A stretch of 64,000 bases of DNA from Fibrobacterota bacterium (GTDB taxonomy: Bacteria; Fibrobacterota; Chitinivibrionia; Chitinivibrionales; FEN-1185). The notes below the pieces were generated by a model, which did no database searches, was not told the DNA's origin, and was given only the letters and a program-made list of their open reading frames with translations. Positions within the stretch are counted from its first letter, which is position 1. Every line of letters starts with the position of its first letter. Of the stretch, positions 46,175-53,880 are shown piece after piece. The DNA lies in contig PLWQ01000012.1 of NCBI GenBank assembly GCA_003165595.1, positions 8,856 to 72,855 on the forward strand, given 5' to 3'. Made by a program: the position numbers and the translations under genes.

Positions 46175-47362
46175 TCAACCGCGCAATCTCGGGCTGCTTT
46201 CCAGGGCCGGTATCAACCGCGCCGAAAAAAAGGCCACCAGCGGCACCGTGAGAATCACGGCGATGCTGCCGGAAACCGCTTGAACAATGTAAATGCCGAT
46301 CATGTTATTATTTATCAATTGATAGTATCGCACATCCCACGAATAAAGCAGAACCAGGATATTGAGCGATGTTCCCGTGAAAGCTATGATAAGCGTGTTT
46401 GCCATGGTTCCCATCATGTCTCGCCCTACATTCATGCCGGAGGCGAATAGTTCCTTGAGCCCGAGACTGCTGTTTCTTTGATAGACTTCGTGTACCGAAG
46501 CGGCGATCGAAATGGCTATGTCCATTATGGCGCCTAATGAGGAAATGAGAATTGCAGCAAACAGGAGTTCCGCCACCTTCATGTGGGTCTTTCCGGCGAT
46601 CTGTATAAGCGTGTCGGCCTCATTGGTTGAGAATCCCGAAAGGTGCGTGATTCTCAGGGCAAAGAAGAGAAAGAGTCCCGAAATGACAACGCCGGAAATC
46701 GTGCCCAATAGTGCGGCAAGTACTTTGGTTGTAAGCCCGCCGAGAAGAACAAGCGTCACGCAGAGTGTCACCATCACCACCCCAATTGCCGCCAGGGCCG
46801 GAGAATAGCCCCGGTACAGCATTGGTATGAAGAGGAATATGATGCCGGTAAAGGTGAAAACGATTCCCAAGACAGATCTGACGCCTCGGCTTCCTCCAAC
46901 AATGGACAACACTGCGACGAAAAGCCCCAGCAACAGGTAAAGATACGGCCCCCTGTCGTAGCTGTAAATCCAGCAGTCGTAGGTGCTTTTGTTTGCAGTA
47001 TCGATGCAGACGATCACGCCGGCGCCGGGCCTGGCCCGGACGTTGGTTGTATAGTTGAGAGTATTTCTCACAGACATCACTTCGCCCTTGTGCTCTCCGG
47101 ACAGCACCCTGATCTTGACAGTCTGATACCCGACGTCGAACCCCGTGGCAGGGTCTTTTGTCAAGGATTCCTGCTCCACCTCCAGCACGTGTGCCTTTTC
47201 GTAGCGGACATAGGAACCGGGGGCCGAACTGTAGAGATGATGGATGCGGGTGTGGGTATAGGAAAAAAACGTCAGAGCCACATATATCGCCAGCGATGCC
47301 GCACCCGCAAGAGCGTAACCGACCTTCCCGACTTCCAATTTCTTTAGTTTGACACCGACCAT
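46175..47362 (-). CDS. YibE/F-family membrane protein
   Basis: 395 aa from the ATG at 47362. One N-terminal helix (GYALAGAASLAIYVALTFFSY) and an extracytoplasmic beta domain of about 100 residues (VKIRVLSGEHKGEVMSVRNTL) are followed by seven or more helices with the family motifs GGSRGVRSVLGIVFT, LGGLTTKVLAALLGT, SLGAIMDIAISIAASVHEV and GRDMMGTMANTLIIAFTG. The YibE/F family has no proven function. It follows the phosphatase gene on the same strand, separated by a strong hairpin, so it is not clearly in the Pho regulon. Confidence 0.88.
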   Translation of the reverse strand: MVGVKLKKLEVGKVGYALAGAASLAIYVALTFFSYTHTRIHHLYSSAPGSYVRYEKAHVLEVEQESLTKDPATGFDVGYQTVKIRVLSGEHKGEVMSVRNTLNYTTNVRARPGAGVIVCIDTANKSTYDCWIYSYDRGPYLYLLLGLFVAVLSIVGGSRGVRSVLGIVFTFTGIIFLFIPMLYRGYSPALAAIGVVMVTLCVTLVLLGGLTTKVLAALLGTISGVVISGLFLFFALRITHLSGFSTNEADTLIQIAGKTHMKVAELLFAAILISSLGAIMDIAISIAASVHEVYQRNSSLGLKELFASGMNVGRDMMGTMANTLIIAFTGTSLNILVLLYSWDVRYYQLINNNMIGIYIVQAVSGSIAVILTVPLVAFFSARLIPALESSPRLRG

Positions 47363-47394
47363 TCTTTGATCCGTGTGTTGCGGATTATGTGAGC

Positions 47395-47425
47395 AATAAT
47401 CCACCCGGACAGCGGGTGGATTATT
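47395..47425 (-). terminator. Hairpin after the purple-acid-phosphatase-like gene
   Basis: A perfect 12-bp stem AATAATCCACCC / GGGTGGATTATT with a 7-base loop, 17 bp beyond the phosphatase stop codon. It should separate that transcript from the YibE/F gene. Confidence 0.75.
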
Positions 47426-47441
47426 GCCAAACAGCATGCAA

Positions 47442-49076
47442 TCAGAGCTGAATCCATGCGAGCGGAATGTTTCCATTTCGAGCGCCCGTGATCCGGAGCA
47501 GGTAGAATCCGCAAGGCAGCGATCGTTTCAATGGAACCTCTTGTGCGCTTCCATTGAAAAGCTTATTGCCAAGGTCCTGTACCTGTGCGCCCGAGGCGCT
47601 GAAAATTTCCAGCCGTGCAGTTCCATCCAGCCCTTGAACCACCAAGGAACTTCTGGACAGTCGGGCGGTAACTGGGCAATTAAAGAGTCTTGCTTTATTG
47701 GTCGGCATTGCAAGGGAAGAGCTGTTCTTGACAATCGTGTACCCGTCAATGGCGGTTGTTACATTGCTATTTATGGCGTAGGTAACGATGGAAAATGTGT
47801 CCGCGTGAATCTTGACGCGCGAGAAGGTCGGTTCATTTTGCTGCCAGTAAACTTTCGAGTAGACCGGGTAGGCCGGCTGACCGTTCACCACATAGGCGGA
47901 GTTGAGCTGGTAATACTTGCTGCCGCTTCCGGAATTGAACGTCATGTAGAGCGTGCCCTGGGGATTAACCGCCATGACGCTGTCCCCTGCTCTCGACACC
48001 GGCATTCCGCCAAGCATTTGATACGATCTGGTGTAGGAATGGTCGTGGCCGGACATGACGACATCGATGCCATATTTGTCAAAAACCGGAGGGTAAGCAC
48101 TCCTTCGAAAAACAATGTCGGCATCCAAAGCATGGTCGGCTTCGCTGTACAAGGAGTGATGGAAGGAAACGATTTTCCACTTGGCGTTCGGGTTGGCGGT
48201 AATGGCCTGCCCTATGAAGACATCATGGGTAGTGGCGCTCTGGGTATTGCTGTTAATCACCATAAACAAAGCTTGGCCATAAGCGAACCAGTAGTCACCA
48301 TCATTGCCAAATGCGGTTGCGCCGTCCAGAGCCGACTGGTTGGGAAGATTATAGTGATAGGCATAGTAGTGGCCCAGCCCGTAATCATGGTTGCCTTCTA
48401 TTGTGGCAACAGGAAGGCCAAGCAACTGTGATGGGCTAAAGTAGCCATTGTATTGCAGTTCCACGCCTGCTCTGGAGGTCGTATTGTCGATCTGGTCACC
48501 GAGCGAAAGGATAAAACTGGCACTCGAGACTGTTTGCGTTGCAACGGTCATTGCATTCTGCCAGCCAACAGTGTCATAGCGAAGAACATTACTGTCTTGA
48601 GCGGCTATCCCGCCCGTGGAAGCGCCGATCTGCGGGTCGCCCACGGCGATGAAGGTGAAGGAACTTGTGTCCCTGGTTTGGATCGTGTGGAAGTCGCTCC
48701 ACGTTGTGCCGTAGCCGACTCGATATGTGTAATTGGTGGAAAGCGCAAGACCCGTGACTGCTACCTTGTTCTGATACCATCCCGCCGATAGCTTCCCGGT
48801 GGTGGTATCGTAATAGGCCAGAGAGTCTACGCCGGTGAAAGTCGCCGTATCTCCTCCGGCTGTCTTGACGATCTGAACTGCCGGTGTGTGGGACGTACTG
48901 GTGGCCCACGAAAAGCATAGCTGCGAAGCATCACTGCCCGGCGTGATATTCAGCCAGGAGTTGGGGGCATGGACGGCGTCGGGAACATCGGCAATTCCGG
49001 GTTGCGCAGTTGAGAGCAACGCTATCGCCAGCGGCGCCAACAAAACATTTCTAAATTTTCCGAGTTTAAGTGACAT
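47442..49076 (-). CDS. Exported purple-acid-phosphatase-like metallophosphoesterase
   Basis: 544 aa from the ATG at 49076 (AAGGAG upstream). The Sec signal runs about residues 1-30. A fibronectin-III-like N-terminal domain (about 36-135) is followed by the calcineurin-like phosphoesterase: VGDPQIG (146), LGDQIDN (193), EGNHDYG (about 227-233), then VSFHHSLY and MSGHDHSYTR. These are all the metal ligands of the purple acid phosphatase class. The last 75 residues are a FlgD/T9SS-like domain (ARLEIFSASGAQVQDLG ... CGFYLLRITGA), so the enzyme is probably displayed or secreted. It should release phosphate from organic esters outside the cell. Two Pho-box arrays lie upstream. Confidence 0.92.
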   Translation of the reverse strand: MSLKLGKFRNVLLAPLAIALLSTAQPGIADVPDAVHAPNSWLNITPGSDASQLCFSWATSTSHTPAVQIVKTAGGDTATFTGVDSLAYYDTTTGKLSAGWYQNKVAVTGLALSTNYTYRVGYGTTWSDFHTIQTRDTSSFTFIAVGDPQIGASTGGIAAQDSNVLRYDTVGWQNAMTVATQTVSSASFILSLGDQIDNTTSRAGVELQYNGYFSPSQLLGLPVATIEGNHDYGLGHYYAYHYNLPNQSALDGATAFGNDGDYWFAYGQALFMVINSNTQSATTHDVFIGQAITANPNAKWKIVSFHHSLYSEADHALDADIVFRRSAYPPVFDKYGIDVVMSGHDHSYTRSYQMLGGMPVSRAGDSVMAVNPQGTLYMTFNSGSGSKYYQLNSAYVVNGQPAYPVYSKVYWQQNEPTFSRVKIHADTFSIVTYAINSNVTTAIDGYTIVKNSSSLAMPTNKARLFNCPVTARLSRSSLVVQGLDGTARLEIFSASGAQVQDLGNKLFNGSAQEVPLKRSLPCGFYLLRITGARNGNIPLAWIQL

Positions 49077-49343
49077 GGGTTTCTCTCCTTGATGACATTT
49101 TGGTTTCTTCTTCTGGATGATGCTCATAGTGTACAACCACGCACAGGGACTTTCGATTGTTGACAGCTTTGGTCCGAAGTCTACGGGATAATCTCTTTTT
49201 GCAAGACGCACTCCTCGGGTATTTGCTGAATCATTCCCTCCTTTTCTCAAAAGGTTTTGGGCCCGGCACAGTCTCAAAGCTTCAGGAAGCCAGTACTCGT
49301 TGCTCAACGACCAGATAAAATCGCCCGGTTGCATTATGTGGCG

Positions 49344-49370
49344 GTTTAATGTCCGTTACATTTTCGTGAG
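49344..49370 (-). promoter_or_regulatory. Pho-box array for the phosphatase gene (proximal)
   Basis: GTTTA (49344), GTTAC (49355), GTGAG (49366), period 11 bp on the plus strand, antisense orientation as for the other minus-strand genes, 268 bp before the start codon. Confidence 0.6.
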
Positions 49371-49421
49371 GGACTTTTGCGCGGCATCCCTTCACGGAAT
49401 CTTTCTGAGACGAGCGATATT

Positions 49422-49448
49422 GTTAGAAAGTTGTTAAGATGGTGTTGC
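49422..49448 (-). promoter_or_regulatory. Pho-box array for the phosphatase gene (distal)
   Basis: GTTAG (49422), GTTAA (49433), GTTGC (49444), period 11 bp. The orientation fits the minus-strand phosphatase gene and not the plus-strand gene at 49557. Confidence 0.6.
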
Positions 49449-49556
49449 CGCTTGCATGTTAAGAAGGGAATTTATAGATTTCACAGGTGGCATGGTGAGC
49501 GCGAACCGCGCGGATCGAACAATTCGCTTGTCACATGGAAACCACGGGGATATCCT

Positions 49557-50081
49557 ATGAATCAACTGCCGAATTCCGGACAAACCAAACCTGTCGCCAA
49601 GAGACGGTTCAACAGTCAATTGGGCGCCTACAGCGGCTTGATCGGAACTTTCATCATGAACTGGAGCAAGCTGGAGCACGAACTGGATGTTGCGATTTCC
49701 AAAATTCTCAACGACGGGGAGCACCAGGTCGGATATCTGATACTGGAAAGTTTAACCGCATTCAAGAAGATCGAGCTGTTCCACAAACTCTATCTTGAGA
49801 TTGAAAAACCCAAGTCCAAGAGCAATGCAATTAAACTTCTCTCCCTCAAATACCAATTGACCGACCTGAATTCATTCAAGAACAGTATTGTGCATGCCAA
49901 CTGGCCTACCCTGAGCAAGAGCGGGTTTGTGCGAACGAAGGCCAGGCAGCAGGAAGACGACGGTTCAATAGAGTTCAGGAGCGTTCTGATAAAACCGAAA
50001 ACGATCAGGACGCAGATAGGGAATGCCAAAAAGGTGACGGCCGCGCTCACCAGGTACGCTACCAAAGCGCCTGTCAATTGA
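49557..50081 (+). CDS. Uncharacterised cytoplasmic protein
   Basis: 174 aa from the ATG at 49557 (GGGGA seven bases upstream). Largely helical: LIGTFIMNWSKLEHELDVAISKIL, LTAFKKIELFHKLYLEIE, LKYQLTDLNSFKNSIVHANW. The pattern of an N-terminal W-x-x-L-E helix and later N-x-I-x-H-A-N-W recalls HEPN-like or DUF4145-type helical proteins, but R-x4-6-H is not evident. No signal peptide or membrane helix. It is divergent from the phosphatase gene. Function unknown. Confidence 0.65.
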   Translation: MNQLPNSGQTKPVAKRRFNSQLGAYSGLIGTFIMNWSKLEHELDVAISKILNDGEHQVGYLILESLTAFKKIELFHKLYLEIEKPKSKSNAIKLLSLKYQLTDLNSFKNSIVHANWPTLSKSGFVRTKARQQEDDGSIEFRSVLIKPKTIRTQIGNAKKVTAALTRYATKAPVN

Positions 50082-50170
50082 TTCGGAATCCGGACGCTTG
50101 AGAAACATCGGCATCTTCCCGGCGAGCACGATTGACAACATCACATCCATAACAAATGACGGAGGACTGC

Positions 50171-50791
50171 ATGAATGGCAAAAACCCCTCAAACTCCTTT
50201 TCGTGCGCAAAGGTTTCCATCCCGCATTCCCCTGTTTCTAATCGGTTGACCGCTTTCTTCAGAATATTTTGCGCCCTGCCGGTCTTTGTTATTCTCGTCT
50301 TGCTGTCCGGATTTCATTCAAAGGATGTTCAATGGGTGGCGCCCGGCATTTTGTTCCTGCCCACAATTCTAGCCATTCTATTCAGGAAAAAATATCCGAG
50401 GTGGTGGTTCGACTGGAACTGTGCGCTTACGAAATTCTCCCTGAGGGTAATGGCCTTTGCCCTGCTGTTGCGGGATGAAATTCCCGCACTTGAAGATGAC
50501 CAGTCCGTGATGGTGGAACTGGCGTATCCGGATGCTTTAAAAGACTTGTCCAGGGGAATGCCGCTCGTAAAGTGGTTTCTTGCTATTCCCCACATTGTCA
50601 TCCTGATTTTTCTGTTTGCAGCTGTTGTTATCATGACCGTTGCAGCCTGGTTTGCGATTCTATTCACCGGCAGGTATCCTGCCAAAATCCATGGGTTCGT
50701 TGTGGGCGTTGTGCGGTGGGGTTTGCGGGTAAATGCGTATGCTTTCCTGCTCATTACGGATAGATATCCGCCGTTCACGCTGGCCGACTAA
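50171..50791 (+). CDS. DUF4389-family membrane protein, single unit
   Basis: 206 aa; GGAGG lies five bases before the ATG at 50171. Three or four helices: FFRIFCALPVFVILVLLSG, then a hydrophilic loop with the FRKKYPRWWFDWNCAL turn, then IPHIVILIFLFAAVVIMTVAAWFAILFTG-type helices, the family signature FTGRYP, and the end TDRYPPFTLAD. It is related to the second half of the 19624-20208 product. Role unknown. Confidence 0.85.
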   Translation: MNGKNPSNSFSCAKVSIPHSPVSNRLTAFFRIFCALPVFVILVLLSGFHSKDVQWVAPGILFLPTILAILFRKKYPRWWFDWNCALTKFSLRVMAFALLLRDEIPALEDDQSVMVELAYPDALKDLSRGMPLVKWFLAIPHIVILIFLFAAVVIMTVAAWFAILFTGRYPAKIHGFVVGVVRWGLRVNAYAFLLITDRYPPFTLAD

Positions 50792-50855
50792 AGCGCCCTA
50801 TTAAGAGCAAACTCGACCGTGGTGAAACGCGTGAGATTGTCGTAGGTTGCCGAAG

Positions 50856-51491
50856 CTAGAAGTAACAAAGCCACTTTTCTCCGGCGAAATTCACAACCGA
50901 ATTGCCTATGGTAACCGGTGTCTCAATCAACTCCGCGATCTTTTCGCCGATTTCCATGGAAGTCGCCATGTTGATGGGCGGTTCGGGCGACAAATCGTTT
51001 TCGAAAAACCTTGGAGGGGTGAAATGTTCCCTGTAATCAAACACATTCTCAAGTACGTACCCTGCCCGCAAGATGACAACATCAATATTCTCCAATGTGA
51101 TCAATTTGCGTTCGATATCCTTGATGCCGGGCATTGCGACCGTCCTGGCATTGGGCTCAAGTATCTGGGAAGAGAGAAAAACAACTTTGCGCACGCTCGA
51201 TTTGCTGATCGCACCAACAGCCGCTTCAATCGATTTGGTGTAACAATCAACCTGAATATCCTCTCCGGGCTTGCCGGGCACAATCAGGCAAACCGCCTCG
51301 GCGCCCGCAAAAGCCTTTGTCAGGAAATGCTCATTCGATTGGTCGCCGGCAAGGATTTCCGCGCCCTGTGCACCCAGCCATTTTAGATTGTCTGGGGACC
51401 AGCCCACTATTCGCACGTCTTGATCTCTTGCCAAAAGGCACTCCGCGGCCCTTGATCCGGCTCCGGTTCCAGCTCCTGTGATTACAATCAT
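50856..51491 (-). CDS. NmrA-like NAD(P)-binding protein, shortened
   Basis: 211 aa from the ATG at 51491 (GGGGGAGAG upstream). Rossmann motif MIVITGAGTGAGSRAAECLL, then GWSPDNLKWLGAQGAEILAGD, AVCLIVPG and KVVFLSSQILEPNA, as in NmrA/SDR-a5 atypical reductases or sensors. Typical members are about 280 aa; here the chain stops soon after MEIGEKIAELIETP with an unusual FAGEKWLCYF end. This suggests C-terminal truncation by a frameshift or early stop. The function of an intact homologue would be NAD(P)-linked reduction or redox sensing. Confidence 0.8.
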   Translation of the reverse strand: MIVITGAGTGAGSRAAECLLARDQDVRIVGWSPDNLKWLGAQGAEILAGDQSNEHFLTKAFAGAEAVCLIVPGKPGEDIQVDCYTKSIEAAVGAISKSSVRKVVFLSSQILEPNARTVAMPGIKDIERKLITLENIDVVILRAGYVLENVFDYREHFTPPRFFENDLSPEPPINMATSMEIGEKIAELIETPVTIGNSVVNFAGEKWLCYF

Positions 51492-51741
51492 GCTCTCCCC
51501 CGATCCTGTTACACGAATTGTTCCCTGCTCCTGATACTTTGCAATTATCATCCCAAGTACGATTCCCCCAGAATGGCAACATAGCTGCACCGGCAATGAA
51601 TTTCTCATTCCCACTTGAAGATTTGAGAAACCCAAGGACCAAAGTGCTCGCGAAAGAACCCCGTGTCGGCTCAGCTAAGGACCCATCAACTTCGTCCGGG
51701 CCAACACTGCCGATCCGGGTAGGAGAATTTATCCAATGCGC

Positions 51742-51978
51742 CTATTCTCTAAATCCGATTATCTGCCTGTCATGTTCCGCGTTGAGAATTGAAATAAGCA
51801 CCGACTTACCTTGCACAGTTCGGAAGTCCTCAGCCCGCGCGGCAATGTCGTCGTTTACGACATTAACACGGTTTTTGTCCAATACCTCTTGAATCATGTG
51901 AGAGATAGTCGATTTCCCGCTATGAGGAGATCCGATTATTTGAATAACAAAATCGAACTGCTGCTGTTCCGATTGCAT
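51742..51978 (-). CDS. 78-residue P-loop protein
   Basis: 78 aa, GGGAG five bases before the ATG. The N-terminal half is a nucleoside-kinase-type Walker A (IQIIGSPHSGKSTISHMIQ) followed by helix and strand KNRVNVVNDDIAARAEDF. The chain ends after SVLISILNAEHDRQIIGFRE. It resembles the first 70 residues of adenylylsulfate or polynucleotide kinases, with no lid or second domain. Four 11-bp-spaced units upstream (52039-52076) suggest it is a real Pho-regulated gene and not debris. Activity uncertain. Confidence 0.65.
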   Translation of the reverse strand: MQSEQQQFDFVIQIIGSPHSGKSTISHMIQEVLDKNRVNVVNDDIAARAEDFRTVQGKSVLISILNAEHDRQIIGFRE

Positions 51979-52038
51979 TGTTTCTCCCTAAGTTGCCTTG
52001 TCGAGGGCTTTTGCCGGACCAGAAGATACCACAGGAGC

Positions 52039-52076
52039 GATAGGATTTGATGAGATTTGGGTGACAAACGTGTGAG
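52039..52076 (-). promoter_or_regulatory. Pho-box-like array for the mini P-loop gene
   Basis: GATAG (52039), ATGAG (52050), GTGAC (52061), GTGAG (52072), exactly 11 bp apart on the plus strand, 61 bp before the minus-strand start. Every unit deviates from GTTAG, but the spacing is strict. Confidence 0.55.
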
Positions 52077-52157
52077 AAAGGCAGAAACATGTCTCCACCA
52101 CGTGCCGCGCAACTCGAATTATAAATGGTCCTGCCCAGGGAAAAGGCTTTGTCAATT

Positions 52158-52184
52158 CTAATCACACCTTAACGCTTTCGAAAC
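52158..52184 (+). promoter_or_regulatory. Pho-box array for the 97-residue protein gene
   Basis: CTAAT (52158), TTAAC (52169), GAAAC (52180), period 11 bp in sense orientation, 99 bp before the gene. A degenerate CTTTG at 52147 is in phase. TATTAT (52197-52202) follows as the -10 candidate. Confidence 0.65.
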
Positions 52185-52282
52185 AATGATGCGACATATT
52201 ATTCGGCTGGCGGTTTCAGGGGCATTTTCGGCCCGTACAGCCAGAATAGAAACCGAAGCCCGGGAAGGAAGCCAATTCCACT

Positions 52283-52576
52283 ATGAAAACCGATTCCCTG
52301 ATTGTCTCGGATGAAAAAGTCCAGCCGACAGACATTGAATCGCTGCGCGCCATCGTCACCACCTGCCTTTGGCACGAGCCGCATTCCTTGCGCGAAATAA
52401 TTGCAGACATCGAAGACGCGCATCACCCATGGGCGGAATCAAAGCGGGATTTGATAGCGCGCATTTGTTCCGGTCTTCGCATGGCAATGGCTTGCGGGTT
52501 GATAAAGCATAATTCAGGCTACCTTCTTCTCACTAGATCAGGAAGAGAAACGGTTGGAAAAGCGTTCGGGTTGTAA
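52283..52576 (+). CDS. Small uncharacterised protein, possible winged helix
   Basis: 97 aa. It has the look of a winged-helix domain: HSLREIIADIEDAHHPWAE, DLIARICSGLRMAMACGLI, then a beta hairpin KHNSGYLLLTRSGRETVGKAF. That C-terminal part resembles the wing of many small DNA-binding or scaffold proteins. No enzyme motif. AGGAAG lies 11 bases upstream of the ATG. A Pho-box array precedes it, and arsC follows on the same strand after 155 bp with its own array. Function unknown. Confidence 0.65.
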   Translation: MKTDSLIVSDEKVQPTDIESLRAIVTTCLWHEPHSLREIIADIEDAHHPWAESKRDLIARICSGLRMAMACGLIKHNSGYLLLTRSGRETVGKAFGL

Positions 52577-52632
52577 GACGGCCGTTGCGCCGCAAAATGT
52601 TTCCGCGATCAGTTCCGGTCCAGAGGGGGTCG

Positions 52633-52670
52633 GTAACCGTTTTCTAACCATTTCACAACAACCGCATAAC
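52633..52670 (+). promoter_or_regulatory. Pho-box array for arsC
   Basis: GTAAC (52633), CTAAC (52644), ACAAC (52655), ATAAC (52666), exactly 11 bp apart, sense orientation. A TATTTT -10 candidate starts at 52681, ten bases after the last unit, the spacing expected for a PhoB-activated promoter. Confidence 0.8.
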
Positions 52671-52731
52671 GCGGCTCTCGTATTTTGGATCTTTTCCGTT
52701 GATCTTTTCGTGTGACAAACATGGAGGCGAT

Positions 52732-53184
52732 ATGGCTATACCAAAGGTTCTTTTTCTGTGCACTCAAAATTCGGCCCGAAGTCAGATTGCGGAAGCATTC
52801 TTGAGGAAATACTCGGACAGCTTCGACGTGACGAGCGCGGGCCTTGAAGCCGGGACCTTGAATCCGCTCGTGGTTGAGGCAATGAATGAAGTAGGGATCG
52901 ATATTTCGAACAACAAAACCAAAAGTGCGTTCGATCTCTACAAAGCAGGCGCGTCCTTTACGTACGTGGTTACCGTTTGCGACAAAGAATCGGCGCAACG
53001 GTGTCCTGTCTTCCCGGGCGTAGCCGCCCGGTTCCACTGGTCGTTCGACGATCCGGCGGGTTTTGCAGGATCTCGGGACGAAGTAATGGCAAGAACAAGA
53101 CTTGTAAGAGATGCAATCGAGTCGAGAGTCAAGGCATTTGTCCTGGTCGTTGCACCGGAGAGCATTAAAGAGCAAGTCCGATAA
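52732..53184 (+). CDS. arsC: Thioredoxin-coupled arsenate reductase (LMW-phosphatase fold)
   Basis: 150 aa from the ATG at 52732 (GGAGG upstream). The nucleophile loop is Cys10-x5-Arg16 (LCTQNSARSQ). The redox pair Cys83 and Cys91 lies in VCDKESAQRCPVFPG, followed by FHWSFDDPAG, the hallmark of the Bacillus/Staphylococcus-type ArsC. It reduces arsenate to arsenite using thioredoxin. No arsR, arsB or acr3 is adjacent; instead a Pho-box array precedes it. Pst and Pit import arsenate when phosphate is scarce, so co-induction is sensible. Confidence 0.93.
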   Translation: MAIPKVLFLCTQNSARSQIAEAFLRKYSDSFDVTSAGLEAGTLNPLVVEAMNEVGIDISNNKTKSAFDLYKAGASFTYVVTVCDKESAQRCPVFPGVAARFHWSFDDPAGFAGSRDEVMARTRLVRDAIESRVKAFVLVVAPESIKEQVR

Positions 53185-53238
53185 TCCGTCGCAAACAAAC
53201 CGGGGCATAACAGCAGCGCAGTGACATTACGCCGCCCC

Positions 53239-53646
53239 TTACCGAAGCGCAATCGCCTCTTCGTCCTGTCTGCGGCATGCTTCCAAGAGCAGCGTCATGG
53301 GATTCTCGCGGATGGTGGTTGTGCCCGGCTGATGGCCTGCAAAGAAGGAGAATTCCCCTTTGGTAATCTTGAGCGCTTTCCAGAGAGCGTCGTAACCGCC
53401 GTTTTCGCCGTGCTCGGCGTGCACGATATTGCCCCTGTGAAGGAAAACGGCGCACGGGAATGTTTGAGCGCCGATACCCTCCGGATGGAGTTCGAGTCTT
53501 CCGGATTTTGCGGTTCGGACGAGCAGTTGCACCACGTCAAGAATGCAGCCGTCGTCGAGCCGGCCCTGTATGTCCGCCCCGGATCTCCCGGCGGCCGCAA
53601 CGGGCGCCATCTTTGCCTTCTTCGCCCATACGTTGATGCAGTCCAT
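53239..53646 (-). CDS. DUF4388-domain protein
   Basis: 135 aa from the ATG at 53646, which has GGAGG five bases upstream. The DUF4388 (PatA N-terminal-like) pattern is visible: IQGRLDDGCILDVVQLLVRTAKSGRLELH, FLHRGNIVHAEHGENGGYDALWKAL, KGEFSFFAG. Such domains occur in gliding, heterocyst and signalling proteins and are thought to mediate protein contacts. Here it stands alone with no receiver or kinase attached. Repeats of the Pho-box type lie directly upstream. Function unknown. Confidence 0.8.
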   Translation of the reverse strand: MDCINVWAKKAKMAPVAAAGRSGADIQGRLDDGCILDVVQLLVRTAKSGRLELHPEGIGAQTFPCAVFLHRGNIVHAEHGENGGYDALWKALKITKGEFSFFAGHQPGTTTIRENPMTLLLEACRRQDEEAIALR

Positions 53647-53673
53647 GCGTTCCTCCATGGGAAGAAAGTTGCC

Positions 53674-53733
53674 ATTACGAAAATAGCGCAGCGTGATTAG
53701 AAAACGTTTATTATACTGTTAGCATTTCGTGCG
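53674..53733 (-). promoter_or_regulatory. Pho-box-like array for the DUF4388 gene
   Basis: ATTAC (53674), ATTAG (53696), GTTAG (53718), GTGCG (53729): good units are spaced 22, 22 and 11 bp, with poor units at the intermediate positions. Antisense orientation as for other minus-strand genes. The proximal unit is 28 bp from the start codon. Confidence 0.55.
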
Positions 53734-53880
53734 GGCGAAGATTCACGACAGAGGACACAGAGAAGAAGAAATTAAGTACGATCTTGGATCGCTGAGGTAG
53801 CGCGAAACTCTCCCCTGACAAGAAATAAATTCTGGTTCCGGAATTATCATCCCGGGCAGACAAGCAACGCCAGTGTCGAT

